Of a stretch of 23,810 bases of DNA, positions 6,801 through 14,435 are shown in pieces. Each line of letters begins with the position of its first letter. Within the stretch, counting starts at the first letter, position 1. The stretch spans positions 1 through 23,810 of the forward strand of contig JAISEW010000049.1 of assembly GCA_031263945.1 (NCBI GenBank). The letters are read 5' to 3'. Under the pieces are notes generated by a model. The model ran no database searches, was not told the DNA's origin, and worked only from the letters and a program-made list of their open reading frames with translations. Source of the DNA: Gracilibacteraceae bacterium. GTDB taxonomy: Bacteria > Bacillota > Desulfitobacteriia > Desulfitobacteriales > Syntrophobotulaceae. The position numbers were made by a program, and so were the translations under genes.

Positions 6801-8567
6801 ATGATCGACAAAAACCTGTGGCGGGAAGCCGGCCGTGACAAACTGTATCTCGCGGGCGTAGCGCTTTGCGGTTTGCTCAGCGGTATCACCGTGCTGGCCC
6901 AGGCCTGGGTTCTGGCCTGCGTCGTGCGGGCGGTTTTTCTGGACGGCGCGGCGCCTCTCGGCACGCGTTCTTCGTTTGCCGCCCTGCTTGCCTTGGTCAC
7001 TCTGCGCGCTTTGACCGGCTGGCTGGAAGAATGGTTCGCGCTGCGTCTGGCGCGGGGCGTGCAGTTTCGCCTGCGGGAAGCCGTGCTGGCCCATATGGAA
7101 AAAATAGGCCCTCTCCGGCTGCGGGAAGAACAGACCGGGGAATTGCTGCATTTGGTCACGGAAGGGCTGGAAGTCCTGCACGCTTATTTCGCGAAATATC
7201 TGCCGCAGCTTTTTAAGACCGGCGTATTGCCGCTTCTCTTTCTGGGCGTGATCTTCCCCCGGGATTGGACGACGGGGCTGAGTTTGCTGGTCACCGCTCC
7301 CCTGCTCCCCATGTTCATGATGATGATCGGAAAATGGGCCGGCAGCGAGACAAAAAAACGGTGGCGCGTTTTGGCCCGGATGACGGGATATCTGCAGGAT
7401 GTGCTGCAAGGGATGACCACGCTGAAAATCTTGGGGCAAAGCGCGAAGCAAGCTGAAAAAGTCGAGGAGATCAGCGAGAATTTCCGCCGCGTCAGTCTGG
7501 GCGTTTTGCGTATCGCCTTTTTATCCGCTCTGACGCTGGAGCTTTTCAGTACGCTGAGCATCGCGATCGTGGCGGTGGCGCTCGGACTGCGTCTGGTGGG
7601 CGGCGGCATTGATTTTCAGACGGCGTTTTTTCTGCTGCTGCTGGCGCCGGAATTTTATTTGCCCATCCGTTCCCTCGGCGCTCAGTATCACGCCAGTTTG
7701 AACGGGACCGCCGCCGCCGAGCGCGTTTACGCTTTTTTGCGGACGCCCGCCGAAAGGAGCGCGGGTGGCGAGGGCGGCGCGGCGCCAGGCTCTAAGCGGG
7801 TGCAACCGCGGCTTGAGACGGCGGAGGGGATAAGCGTCTCCTTCTGTGACGTGACGCTGACCTATGGCGAGGAGCGGGAAAGAGCGCTGTCCGGTTTGAG
7901 TTTTGAATTGCGGGCCGGCGAAAAAATCGGTCTGGTCGGGCCGAGCGGCGGCGGCAAATCAAGCGTGCTCAATCTTCTGCTCGGGTTTGTCCTGCCGGAC
8001 AGCGGGCGGATCCTCGTCAACGGCGCGGATATGCGGGACCTGGATATGGAGGCCTGGCGGCGGCTGGTCGCCTGGGTGCCGCAGAAACCATGGGTTTTTG
8101 CCGGGAGCATCCGGGACAATCTGCTGCTGGGGAGCACCGAGGCGACGGAGGAACTCATGCGCCAAACCTGCTCGGAGCTGGGGCTGGCGAAATTTGTGGC
8201 CGAGATGCCCGACGGTTATTCGACCCGCGTCGGCCAGGGCGGGCGCGGGCTTTCCGGCGGCCAAATCCAATTATTGGCAATAGGCCGGGCGGCTCTGCGC
8301 CGGGCGCCGCTGCTCCTTTTAGACGAAGCGACGGCCAATTTGGATCTCGCGCGGGAAGAAACCGTCCAAAACGCTCTGTGGCGGCTCATGCGGGATAAAA
8401 CAGTCGTCGCGGCCGCCCATCGTCTGCAGACGACTATGCGCATGGATCGAATCTTCGTCCTGCAGCGGGGCCGGGTGAGCGAAAGCGGCGCGCCGGCGGA
8501 ACTCATGCGCCGGGACGGAGCGTTTCGGGCGCTGCGGCAAGCCGGACTCGGCGGCGCCGGGCTATAG
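6801..8567 (+). CDS. cydD: ABC transporter CydD-type subunit, fused permease and ATPase (first pair)
   Basis: The 588-residue half transporter has six membrane segments (about 15-315), including EEQTGELLHLVTEGLEVLHAYFAKYLPQ, the pattern of CydD proteins. The nucleotide-binding domain shows Walker A GPSGGGKSS (about 380-388), LSGGQIQLLAIGRA (from about 484), Walker B LLLLDEATANLD and an H-loop in AAAHRLQ. CydD pairs with CydC; the E. coli complex has been linked to cysteine and glutathione export and to heme handling, and is needed for cytochrome bd assembly. No cydAB is in the window. AAAGGCGG at 6785-6792 serves the ATG. The signature continues GGQIQLLAIGRA where most ABC proteins have GGQRQR, a mild oddity. 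The exact substrate is unknown. Confidence 0.88.
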   Translation: MIDKNLWREAGRDKLYLAGVALCGLLSGITVLAQAWVLACVVRAVFLDGAAPLGTRSSFAALLALVTLRALTGWLEEWFALRLARGVQFRLREAVLAHMEKIGPLRLREEQTGELLHLVTEGLEVLHAYFAKYLPQLFKTGVLPLLFLGVIFPRDWTTGLSLLVTAPLLPMFMMMIGKWAGSETKKRWRVLARMTGYLQDVLQGMTTLKILGQSAKQAEKVEEISENFRRVSLGVLRIAFLSALTLELFSTLSIAIVAVALGLRLVGGGIDFQTAFFLLLLAPEFYLPIRSLGAQYHASLNGTAAAERVYAFLRTPAERSAGGEGGAAPGSKRVQPRLETAEGISVSFCDVTLTYGEERERALSGLSFELRAGEKIGLVGPSGGGKSSVLNLLLGFVLPDSGRILVNGADMRDLDMEAWRRLVAWVPQKPWVFAGSIRDNLLLGSTEATEELMRQTCSELGLAKFVAEMPDGYSTRVGQGGRGLSGGQIQLLAIGRAALRRAPLLLLDEATANLDLAREETVQNALWRLMRDKTVVAAAHRLQTTMRMDRIFVLQRGRVSESGAPAELMRRDGAFRALRQAGLGGAGL

Positions 8568-8576
8568 GCGGGCTTG

Positions 8577-10340
8577 GTGGAAAAAGTGCTTGATCCCATG
8601 ACGGTTTTGCGGCGCCTGTTAGGTCTCTTGCGGCCTTACCGGCTTATGATGGTCGGCGCCGCCGCCTGCGGCGCTTTGACCGTGCTGGCTAACGCCGGGC
8701 TGCTGGCCGTCTCGGCTGTTTTGATTTCCTCGGCGGCCCTTATGCCCCCTTTGTTCGAGTTGACCACCCTCATCGTGGGCGTGCGGTTTTTTGGCGTCGC
8801 CAGGGCGGCTTTGCGCTACGCGGAAAGATATTTCACTCATGACGTGACTTTCCGCATCTTGAAAAAGATCCGCGTCTGGTTTTACAGGGCGATAGAACCG
8901 CTGGCCCCGGCCAATTTGCAATCCCAGGCGGAAAGCGCGCTTTTTCGCCGGATCACCGCTGATATCGAGACGCTGCAATTTTTCTACATCCGCGTCCTGG
9001 CCGCTCCGTTTATCGCTTTGGTCTCCGTCGCCGCCTGCGCGGTTTTTCTCAGTTTTTTCAACCCGCCGGCCGCCGCCTTTTTGATTATACTGGCGCTGAC
9101 GGGCGGAGTGGGAATTCCCTTGCTGACCCGGCGGGTCACGCGCGGCGCGGCGGCGACGGCAGCCCGGCTGTGGGACGAAATTTACGGCGGCGTCACGGAT
9201 TTCGCGCGCGGTTTGGCGGAACTTAAGGCCTGCGGCGCGGCCGGGGCCAAACGGGAGGCCGTCGCCGCCGCTTTGCGGGAAATCGGGCGGCGGAGAAATA
9301 AACTCTACGCCCTGGAAAGTCTGACCGCCGTCCTCATTCAGTTTTTCAGTCATCTGGCCCTGATCGCCGGAGTGTTTTCCGGAGTCGGCCTTGTGGCGGA
9401 CGGGCGCTTGGAGGGGATATTCCTTGCCATGACCGGTCTGGTCGCGCAAGCGGCGTTTGAATCGCTGCAGCCGATGCCTTTGGCGCTGGAACAATTGGAC
9501 GAGGGACTGACGGCGGCGGGGCGTCTTTTTTCTCTGGCCCCGGACGGCGCGCCGCGGCGACCGGAACCGGCGCCGGCGTCCGGCTGTGAAGCGGTCCCGG
9601 CGGCGAAAACGACCGTGCCGGATATCATGTGGCGGCAGGTGTGTTTTAGTTACGGGAAACAAGAGACTTTCGCGCTCCGGGATTTCTCTTTGCATTTGCC
9701 GCCGGGCGCGAAAAAAGCGCTGGTCGGCTCGACCGGCGCGGGCAAGAGCACGGTCGTCTCTTTGTTGCTGCGGTTTTGGCCGTATACGGCCGGAAGCATA
9801 ACCATGGACGGCCGGGAGATCACGGCCATGGAAGCGGAGGAAACTCGCGCCGCGCTGGGGGTTTTGAGCCAGGATCCGTGGATATTTCACGCCACCGTCC
9901 GGGAAAATATTCTGCTGGCGCGTCCGGAAGCCACGGCGGCCGATTTGCGGGAGGCGTGCCGGCTGGCGCGTCTGGACGAATTCATCCGGGTTTTGCCGGA
10001 CGGGTATGAGACGGAAGTGGGAGAAAACGGGCTGAAGCTTTCCGGCGGTCAGCGGCAGAGAGTGGCGCTGGCCAGGGTTTTTCTCAAAAACTCCCCCGTT
10101 ATCATCCTGGACGAAGCTGAACAAGGGCTGGACACGCTGACCGGCGAGGAGATCCGCGCCTCGCTGCGCGAATGGGCCGGAAAGAAGACGGTTCTGAGGG
10201 TCACGCATAATTTGAGCGGGCTGGAAGATATGGATGAGATCATCGTGATGGACGAGGGCCGGGTGGCGGAACGCGGGACTTATGCCGAACTGCTGGCTCA
10301 GGGGAGCTATTATGCCCGGCTCCGGGGGAAAGGACTGTGA
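8577..10340 (+). CDS. cydC: ABC transporter CydC-type subunit, fused permease and ATPase (first pair)
   Basis: The protein has about 587 residues. The N-terminal MTVLRRLLGLLRPYRLMMVGAAACG and FGVARAALRYAERYFTHDVTF are characteristic of CydC. Six membrane segments precede a nucleotide-binding domain with Walker A GSTGAGKST (about 385), LSGGQRQRVALARV (about 488) and VIILDEAEQGLD, where CydC proteins usually read DEPTEGLD. It forms a heterodimer with the preceding CydD. The start is uncertain: GTG 8577 has AGGCGG at 8566-8571 at a good distance, TTG 8574 is too close to it, and ATG 8598 matches the usual CydC N-terminus but has no clear site. The stop overlaps the next gene by 4 bp (GTGA). Confidence 0.87.
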   Translation: MEKVLDPMTVLRRLLGLLRPYRLMMVGAAACGALTVLANAGLLAVSAVLISSAALMPPLFELTTLIVGVRFFGVARAALRYAERYFTHDVTFRILKKIRVWFYRAIEPLAPANLQSQAESALFRRITADIETLQFFYIRVLAAPFIALVSVAACAVFLSFFNPPAAAFLIILALTGGVGIPLLTRRVTRGAAATAARLWDEIYGGVTDFARGLAELKACGAAGAKREAVAAALREIGRRRNKLYALESLTAVLIQFFSHLALIAGVFSGVGLVADGRLEGIFLAMTGLVAQAAFESLQPMPLALEQLDEGLTAAGRLFSLAPDGAPRRPEPAPASGCEAVPAAKTTVPDIMWRQVCFSYGKQETFALRDFSLHLPPGAKKALVGSTGAGKSTVVSLLLRFWPYTAGSITMDGREITAMEAEETRAALGVLSQDPWIFHATVRENILLARPEATAADLREACRLARLDEFIRVLPDGYETEVGENGLKLSGGQRQRVALARVFLKNSPVIILDEAEQGLDTLTGEEIRASLREWAGKKTVLRVTHNLSGLEDMDEIIVMDEGRVAERGTYAELLAQGSYYARLRGKGL

Positions 10341-11527
10341 GAACGGTGAGACCGGAGGAAAAAGCGAAGCATGACGATTCTCTCCTGCGTCTGCGCCCCG
10401 AGCGGCTGGCTTCGGACGGCAGCGCCGTGGCCGCGGCCCCCGACGGCGCGGCGGTGTTCGTTCCGGGGCTTTTGCCGGGCGAAACGGCTCTGGTGCGATT
10501 GACGGAATATAAAAAAAATTACCGCCGCGGAAAAATACAGCGGCTGCTCAGCGCGGCCCCGGAAAGACAGGCGCCGGTCTGTCCGCTTTTTGGCCGCTGC
10601 GGCGGCTGTCATCTCCAGCATTTATCCTATGCCGCCACCCTCGATTGGAAGCGGCGCTGGGTGGAAGACGCCCTGCGCCGGATCGGCGGCGTGACAGCGG
10701 AAGTGCTGCCGGTCTACGCGGCGGAGCGGCCCTGGGGTTATCGCAATAAGGCGGTGCTGCATTGGGACGGAGCCAGTCTGGGTTTTTTTGCGCCGCGCAG
10801 CCGGACCGTCGTCCCCTGTGACGCCTGCGCCCTCCTGCCGCGAGCCATGAACGCCGCGCTGGATACCGTAAAAAACGAACTGGCCGGGCAAACGCCGGGA
10901 TCTGTCGCCCTCCGGTGCGGCGCGGACGGCGAGCTGGCCTGTTCGCTGCCGGGCTGGGCGGACTCGCTGACGGCCGGCGTCTGCGGCCTCGTCTTTCAAG
11001 TGGGCCTAACCACGTTTTTACAGGTAAACCCGGCGCAAACGGCAGTTCTCTATAACACCGTTCTGGAATGGGCGGAACTCTCCGGCCGGGAAAAAGTCTG
11101 GGATCTCTACAGCGGCGCCGGCGTGATATCTCTGCTTTTGGCCGCGCGCGCCGCCCGGGTCAGCGCCGTGGAAGAAAATCCCAGCGCGGTAAAAGAAGCG
11201 TGGGCTAACGCCAGGCGCAACGGCATAGACAACGCGCGTTTTTTCACGGGAAAAACGGAAACCATCCTCTCCCGGAAACCTTTCACCGCGGAGCGCCCGG
11301 ACGCGGTCGTGGCGGATCCGCCCCGCGCCGGTCTGGCGCCGGAGGTAACGGAAGCGTTATTGACCGCCCTCCCCCGCCGCCTTGTCTACGTCTCCTGCAA
11401 TCCGGCGACTCTGGCCCGCGACGCCGCTTTGCTCGGCCGGAAGTACCGGCTGACCGCCGTGCGGCCCGTGGACATGTTTTGCTGGTGCGTCGATGTGGAA
11501 ACAGTGAGCTTGTTTGAGGCAAAATGA
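10337..11527 (+). CDS. RlmD/RlmCD-type 23S rRNA (uracil-C5)-methyltransferase
   Basis: The 396-residue protein belongs to the TrmA/RumA family, SAM-dependent enzymes that methylate C5 of a uracil in 23S rRNA. An N-terminal TRAM-like region (about 15-72) precedes an iron-sulfur cluster motif with Cys82, Cys88 and Cys91 (CPLFGRCGGC) and a later Cys in VVPCDACALLP. The SAM-binding motif is DLYSGAGVISLLLA, then DPPRAGL and the catalytic Cys in YVSCNPATLARD. The length is slightly short for the family (often about 430-450). The start is GTG 10337, overlapping the cydC stop; GTG 10346 is an alternative with better spacing from AGGA at 10331-10334. This is the last gene of the cluster. Confidence 0.93.
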   Translation: MRTVRPEEKAKHDDSLLRLRPERLASDGSAVAAAPDGAAVFVPGLLPGETALVRLTEYKKNYRRGKIQRLLSAAPERQAPVCPLFGRCGGCHLQHLSYAATLDWKRRWVEDALRRIGGVTAEVLPVYAAERPWGYRNKAVLHWDGASLGFFAPRSRTVVPCDACALLPRAMNAALDTVKNELAGQTPGSVALRCGADGELACSLPGWADSLTAGVCGLVFQVGLTTFLQVNPAQTAVLYNTVLEWAELSGREKVWDLYSGAGVISLLLAARAARVSAVEENPSAVKEAWANARRNGIDNARFFTGKTETILSRKPFTAERPDAVVADPPRAGLAPEVTEALLTALPRRLVYVSCNPATLARDAALLGRKYRLTAVRPVDMFCWCVDVETVSLFEAK

Positions 11528-11529
11528 GT

Positions 11530-11543
11530 CCCGGAATGACGGG
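11530..11543. repeat. Solitary half copy of the palindromic repeat found in the 22.7-23.1 kb array
   Basis: CCCGGAATGACGGG, starting 3 bp after the rlmD stop, is the exact reverse complement of 23043-23056 in the hairpin array. It suggests that this repeat family is dispersed in the genome and tolerated directly behind genes. Confidence 0.6.
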
Positions 11544-11552
11544 TCCCCCTTT

Positions 11553-11575
11553 AAAAATTGATAAAATTTTTTTTT
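11553..11575 (+). terminator. Weak terminator candidate behind rlmD (A/T-only hairpin plus T9)
   Basis: AAAAATT (11553-11559) and AATTTTT (11565-11571) form a 7-bp A/T hairpin that runs into a run of nine T (11567-11575). There is no GC-rich stem, so it is at best a weak intrinsic terminator, but it lies where the cluster ends and before the heme-operon promoter. Confidence 0.3.
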
Positions 11576-11592
11576 GTGAAAAAACGGCTGTG

Positions 11593-11612
11593 GTGACAAC
11601 CAAGGTTGTCAC
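11593..11612. promoter_or_regulatory. 20-bp perfect palindrome (9-2-9), candidate operator
   Basis: GTGACAACC (11593-11601) and GGTTGTCAC (11604-11612) are perfect inverted arms around AA. Two bases between 9-bp arms is too tight for an RNA hairpin loop but ideal for a dimeric DNA-binding protein. It lies 122 bp upstream of the -35 of the heme-operon promoter. The protein is unknown. Confidence 0.45.
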
Positions 11613-11676
11613 TCTTTCGCTTCGGGCGCAAAGCCGAAACCCCTTGAAATGACGGCAAAGTTTGTGTAAAAATATT

Positions 11677-11730
11677 ACAATATCATACATATATTGTCAT
11701 TTTTTAAGGGAGATAATTCGAAAATTAGCT
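11677..11730. promoter_or_regulatory. Two AT-rich inverted repeats just upstream of the heme-operon promoter
   Basis: ACAATAT (11677-11683) and ATATTGT (11691-11697) are perfect 7-bp arms with a 7-bp spacer. AGATAATT (11711-11718) and AATTAGCT (11723-11730) match in 7 of 8 positions with a 4-bp spacer and end 3 bp before the -35. Either could be an operator or activator site. The second is only loosely like a Fur box, so I do not name the regulator. Confidence 0.35.
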
Positions 11731-11733
11731 GTG

Positions 11734-11762
11734 TTGACTTATCCCACGGAATCAGTTAGACT
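11734..11762 (+). promoter_or_regulatory. Sigma-A-like promoter of the heme operon
   Basis: TTGACT (11734-11739), a 17-bp spacer and TAGACT (11757-11762) match the vegetative consensus at most positions. Transcription would start near 11769, leaving a leader of about 190 nt before the ATG at 11960. Confidence 0.65.
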
Positions 11763-11768
11763 GGATTA

Positions 11769-11959
11769 AATCCGCGGGTTATCAGCGGCAAACCGCTTGC
11801 TGAAAGCCTGTTGACTACGATATGGAGCCGAACATAAAGCGGCTGGCTAACGCTTTATAGTTAGCTGTGGCTAATATTGTTGTGAGCAACTCCCCGCGGA
11901 CAGACCGTTTTTTATTTAAATGCATCCGCCGCATTAAAAGCAAAGGAGTAAACCATGCC
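11769..11959 (+). promoter_or_regulatory. Structured 5' leader of the heme operon, riboswitch- or attenuator-like
   Basis: An 8-bp closing helix is possible between TCCGCGGG (11771-11778) and CCCGCGGA (11893-11900). Inside it are TCAGC/GCTGA (11782-11786 with 11799-11803), AGCCG/CGGCT (11826-11830 with 11840-11844), GCTAAC/GTTAGC (11846-11851 with 11860-11865) and GTTG/CAAC (11879-11882 with 11887-11890). TTAGC (11861-11865) can instead pair with GCTAA (11870-11874), so two hairpins exclude each other. TTTTTTATTT follows at 11908-11917. A multi-stem junction with alternative pairing and a U tract resembles a riboswitch or attenuator, but it matches no class I know. The ribosome binding site AAAGGAG is at 11943-11949. 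Confidence 0.45.
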
Positions 11960-14410
11960 ATGAGTACGTTTACAAGAAAATGGATCCGCGCGCGCTGCTG
12001 CCTGAGCTTGCTGCTCGCGCTCGCCCTGCTGACGGTCATGCCGCCGCCTGTCACCTGGGCCGGACAGACGCCGGTTGACGGCGGCGCGGGGACGGAGCAA
12101 TCGGAGAGTGTTTATGAAACCGAAGACGACACGTTCCGGGCGGAAATTCGCGCCGCCGCCGCGGGTGTGTATGTGCCCGGAGCGGACACCGCCGCGCTGG
12201 CGGCGGCCATAGCCGAAGCCGGCGTCAGATACGGCGACGCCGAGGCTTCCGCGGAAGCGACGTCGCTTTCGGCCCTAGGCGCGGCTGTCGCCGCCGCCGA
12301 GGAAGCGGCGCAGCGAGAAGGGCTGACCTGGGATGAGGGAGAGGCGCAGATCGCGCTGCTCAAGGCGGCGCAGGCCGCGCTGGTCCTGAGCGATGATCTG
12401 CAAAACCGGCAGGCTTTGCCCGCGGGCGATCATCCGTTTGCCCAGCGGACCTCCCTCTGGAATTACAGCATTCCCGCGCAGCCCTCCATGGGGCACGCCG
12501 CCGTCGCCCACGAACTGAGCCGGGTGATTTCCGGCCCGGACGGTCAGGCGGAACTGCGCCTGTTTTTCCAGCCTTTGAGTACCGCCGGTTTGACCGGGTA
12601 TCTGGAAACCTTTGCCCGCGTGGATCAGATATACCGCGATGATGGCGGCTATATCAGCCATTACGATAAAACGCCGGCCGCCGTCTACGCCGCGTATGAC
12701 GGCGTGAGCGACTACTACGGCCCGACGCAGCCGGGGCTCTGGTATCCGCGGGAGCTGGGCGTTTCTGTCGCGCCGGGCGAGGAAGAAGTGATCGTGGAAG
12801 TATTCGTGCCGGTGATGGAGACGATCAACTCCGGTTCCGGCACGCAGCTGGCCCGGCTGCGTCTGGACTGGAGCGGGTTTGACCTGAGCGGCGGCGCCCA
12901 GCGCGCCAACACCGCCGATCTGGAGGCCGCTCTGACGGAAGCCGGCGGCAAAGGGGCCGCGGGCTGGGCGGCGGCCTCCCGCGCCGCGCTGAGTACGGCG
13001 GCGGCGGCAGGCGAATGGCTGGTGCATAATAACGCGGCTTTGACCGTCACCCAGGGTATGGCAGACAACCGGGCGGCAGCGGTCCGGGCGGCGCTCGACG
13101 CGCTGCTGCCGGCCGCGGCAACACCCGCAAACCCCGGTACGCCGGGCACGGGCGGCGGGACAGGCGCCGTTGATCCGGCGCAGGACGGCCGGTATTACGT
13201 GAACGTCGATCTGTGGCACGCGGAACTGAATAAATCCTCCATGGGCAGCGTCGCTTTTGATAAAACCGCGCTCGTGATCACGGAAGGCGGCGGCTCCGTT
13301 ATGCATATCGCCACGCACCCCGTGGAGGTAAGCGGCTACACTACGGCCATCACCGAAGTGGAAGGCGCCAGTGAATTGTTGAGCGCTCCTTTTACGACCA
13401 ACACAAAATTTGACGGCGAGGAACATGAGATAATTTACCTGAAAGTGTTTGAAATCAGCCTGCCCGACGTCAGCACGGAGTATCTGCCCACGCGGATCAA
13501 AGTCCCCTACACGCCGATGGACGCGGTGGGCGCGGCTACGGACGGATGGCTGGAAGCGCGGTTCCGCATCAATTGGGCCAGTGTGAAAACCGCCCCGGCC
13601 GACGCGGAACTGAATCCCACCGAGAACGTGGCTTACGGAAATTCGTCTTTGAGTCCGGCCAAAGCCCCGACCGCGGCGCTCAGGGATGAGACGACGAATA
13701 TCCGCCTGACGGCCCCCGCCGGCGTGGTGCCGGAAGGCGCGGAGTTTGTCGTCGCCCAGATCAGCGCGGAGAGTGCGAGTGCTGGCTATCAGTTGGCGCA
13801 AAGAGCGCTCGCGGAGATCGGGGACAAATTCACCCTCTTTGACATCAGCCTGGAACTGGACGGCGAAACCATTCAGCCGGACGGGCTGATCACGCTGCGC
13901 ATACCCATACCGGCTGGTTACGACCCGGAAAGCGTCCTTTGCTACCGCGTCAACGCGGACGGCACGGCCACGCTGATCAAGGGACAGCTCTCCGAAGATT
14001 TCTATGAGATAGATCTCAATCACCTGAGCCTGTACGCTCTCGTGGCGGGAGCGGCAAAAGTTCCGCCGCCGCCTGTACCGCCGCCCGCGGCGGCGACTGT
14101 GGCGGCGCCGGCAGCGGCGGCCGCGTCCGAACCGGCTGTGGTCCGCGCTGACGCGTCCGCCGCCGCCGAGCCGATCGCGGTACAGACGGAAGCGGAAGCC
14201 GCGGAAGACGAGGCCGTCCCGGAAGCGGCGCCGGTGGCGGCGCGAGCGGCGGAACCGGCTGCCGCGGTGAGCACGCCGGTTTCAAGCGAGCAGGCGCCGA
14301 AACAGAGCGCCGGCCTTCAGGCCGCGGCGATAGGAGCCTTGGCCTTGGCCCTGGCCGCCGCGGCCGCCGGGTTTATCATCAAACGGCGGCGGGCTAAACC
14401 GGGAGCGTAA
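11960..14410 (+). CDS. Surface heme-binding protein with two NEAT-like domains and C-terminal membrane anchor
   Basis: The protein has 816 residues. A signal peptide (1-34, SLLLALALLTVMPPPVTWA) leads into an Ala-rich helical segment, then NEAT-like domain 1 (about 157-307, with PSMGHAAV and the distal VPVMETINSGSGTQLARLRLDW). An FIVAR-like helical spacer precedes NEAT domain 2 (about 408-541, DGRYYVNVDLWHAELNKSSMGSVAFDKTALV). A beta domain (about 580-695, ending HLSLYALV), an Ala/Pro/Glu-rich stalk and a membrane helix with KRRRAKPGA at the end complete it. NEAT domains take heme from host or environmental proteins. Neither has the usual YxxxY on the distal strand. There is no LPXTG. The start is ATG 11960 behind AAAGGAG; an in-frame GTG at 11867 lies in the leader and would disrupt the signal peptide. 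Confidence 0.88.
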   Translation: MSTFTRKWIRARCCLSLLLALALLTVMPPPVTWAGQTPVDGGAGTEQSESVYETEDDTFRAEIRAAAAGVYVPGADTAALAAAIAEAGVRYGDAEASAEATSLSALGAAVAAAEEAAQREGLTWDEGEAQIALLKAAQAALVLSDDLQNRQALPAGDHPFAQRTSLWNYSIPAQPSMGHAAVAHELSRVISGPDGQAELRLFFQPLSTAGLTGYLETFARVDQIYRDDGGYISHYDKTPAAVYAAYDGVSDYYGPTQPGLWYPRELGVSVAPGEEEVIVEVFVPVMETINSGSGTQLARLRLDWSGFDLSGGAQRANTADLEAALTEAGGKGAAGWAAASRAALSTAAAAGEWLVHNNAALTVTQGMADNRAAAVRAALDALLPAAATPANPGTPGTGGGTGAVDPAQDGRYYVNVDLWHAELNKSSMGSVAFDKTALVITEGGGSVMHIATHPVEVSGYTTAITEVEGASELLSAPFTTNTKFDGEEHEIIYLKVFEISLPDVSTEYLPTRIKVPYTPMDAVGAATDGWLEARFRINWASVKTAPADAELNPTENVAYGNSSLSPAKAPTAALRDETTNIRLTAPAGVVPEGAEFVVAQISAESASAGYQLAQRALAEIGDKFTLFDISLELDGETIQPDGLITLRIPIPAGYDPESVLCYRVNADGTATLIKGQLSEDFYEIDLNHLSLYALVAGAAKVPPPPVPPPAAATVAAPAAAAASEPAVVRADASAAAEPIAVQTEAEAAEDEAVPEAAPVAARAAEPAAAVSTPVSSEQAPKQSAGLQAAAIGALALALAAAAAGFIIKRRRAKPGA

Positions 14411-14435
14411 TCTAAAGCGAAAGGGGATTTCATCT

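Noticed and set aside
11711..11730. Fur box upstream of the heme operon
   Set aside because: Only loosely AT-rich and palindromic; it does not match the GATAAT-type Fur pattern well enough to name.
11769..11917. c-di-GMP-I or cobalamin riboswitch upstream of the heme operon
   Set aside because: GGCAAACC near 11788 recalls the c-di-GMP class, but the following conserved stem and GGGACGCAAAGCC block are absent. No B12 box is present.
11867..11959. Extended N-terminus of the NEAT protein starting at GTG 11867
   Set aside because: It would put 31 charged residues before the signal peptide, and AAAGGAG at 11943-11949 points to ATG 11960.
14320..14410. LPXTG-type sortase anchor at the end of the NEAT protein
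   Set aside because: No LPXTG-like motif precedes the membrane helix; the same is true for the Shp protein ending at 15401.
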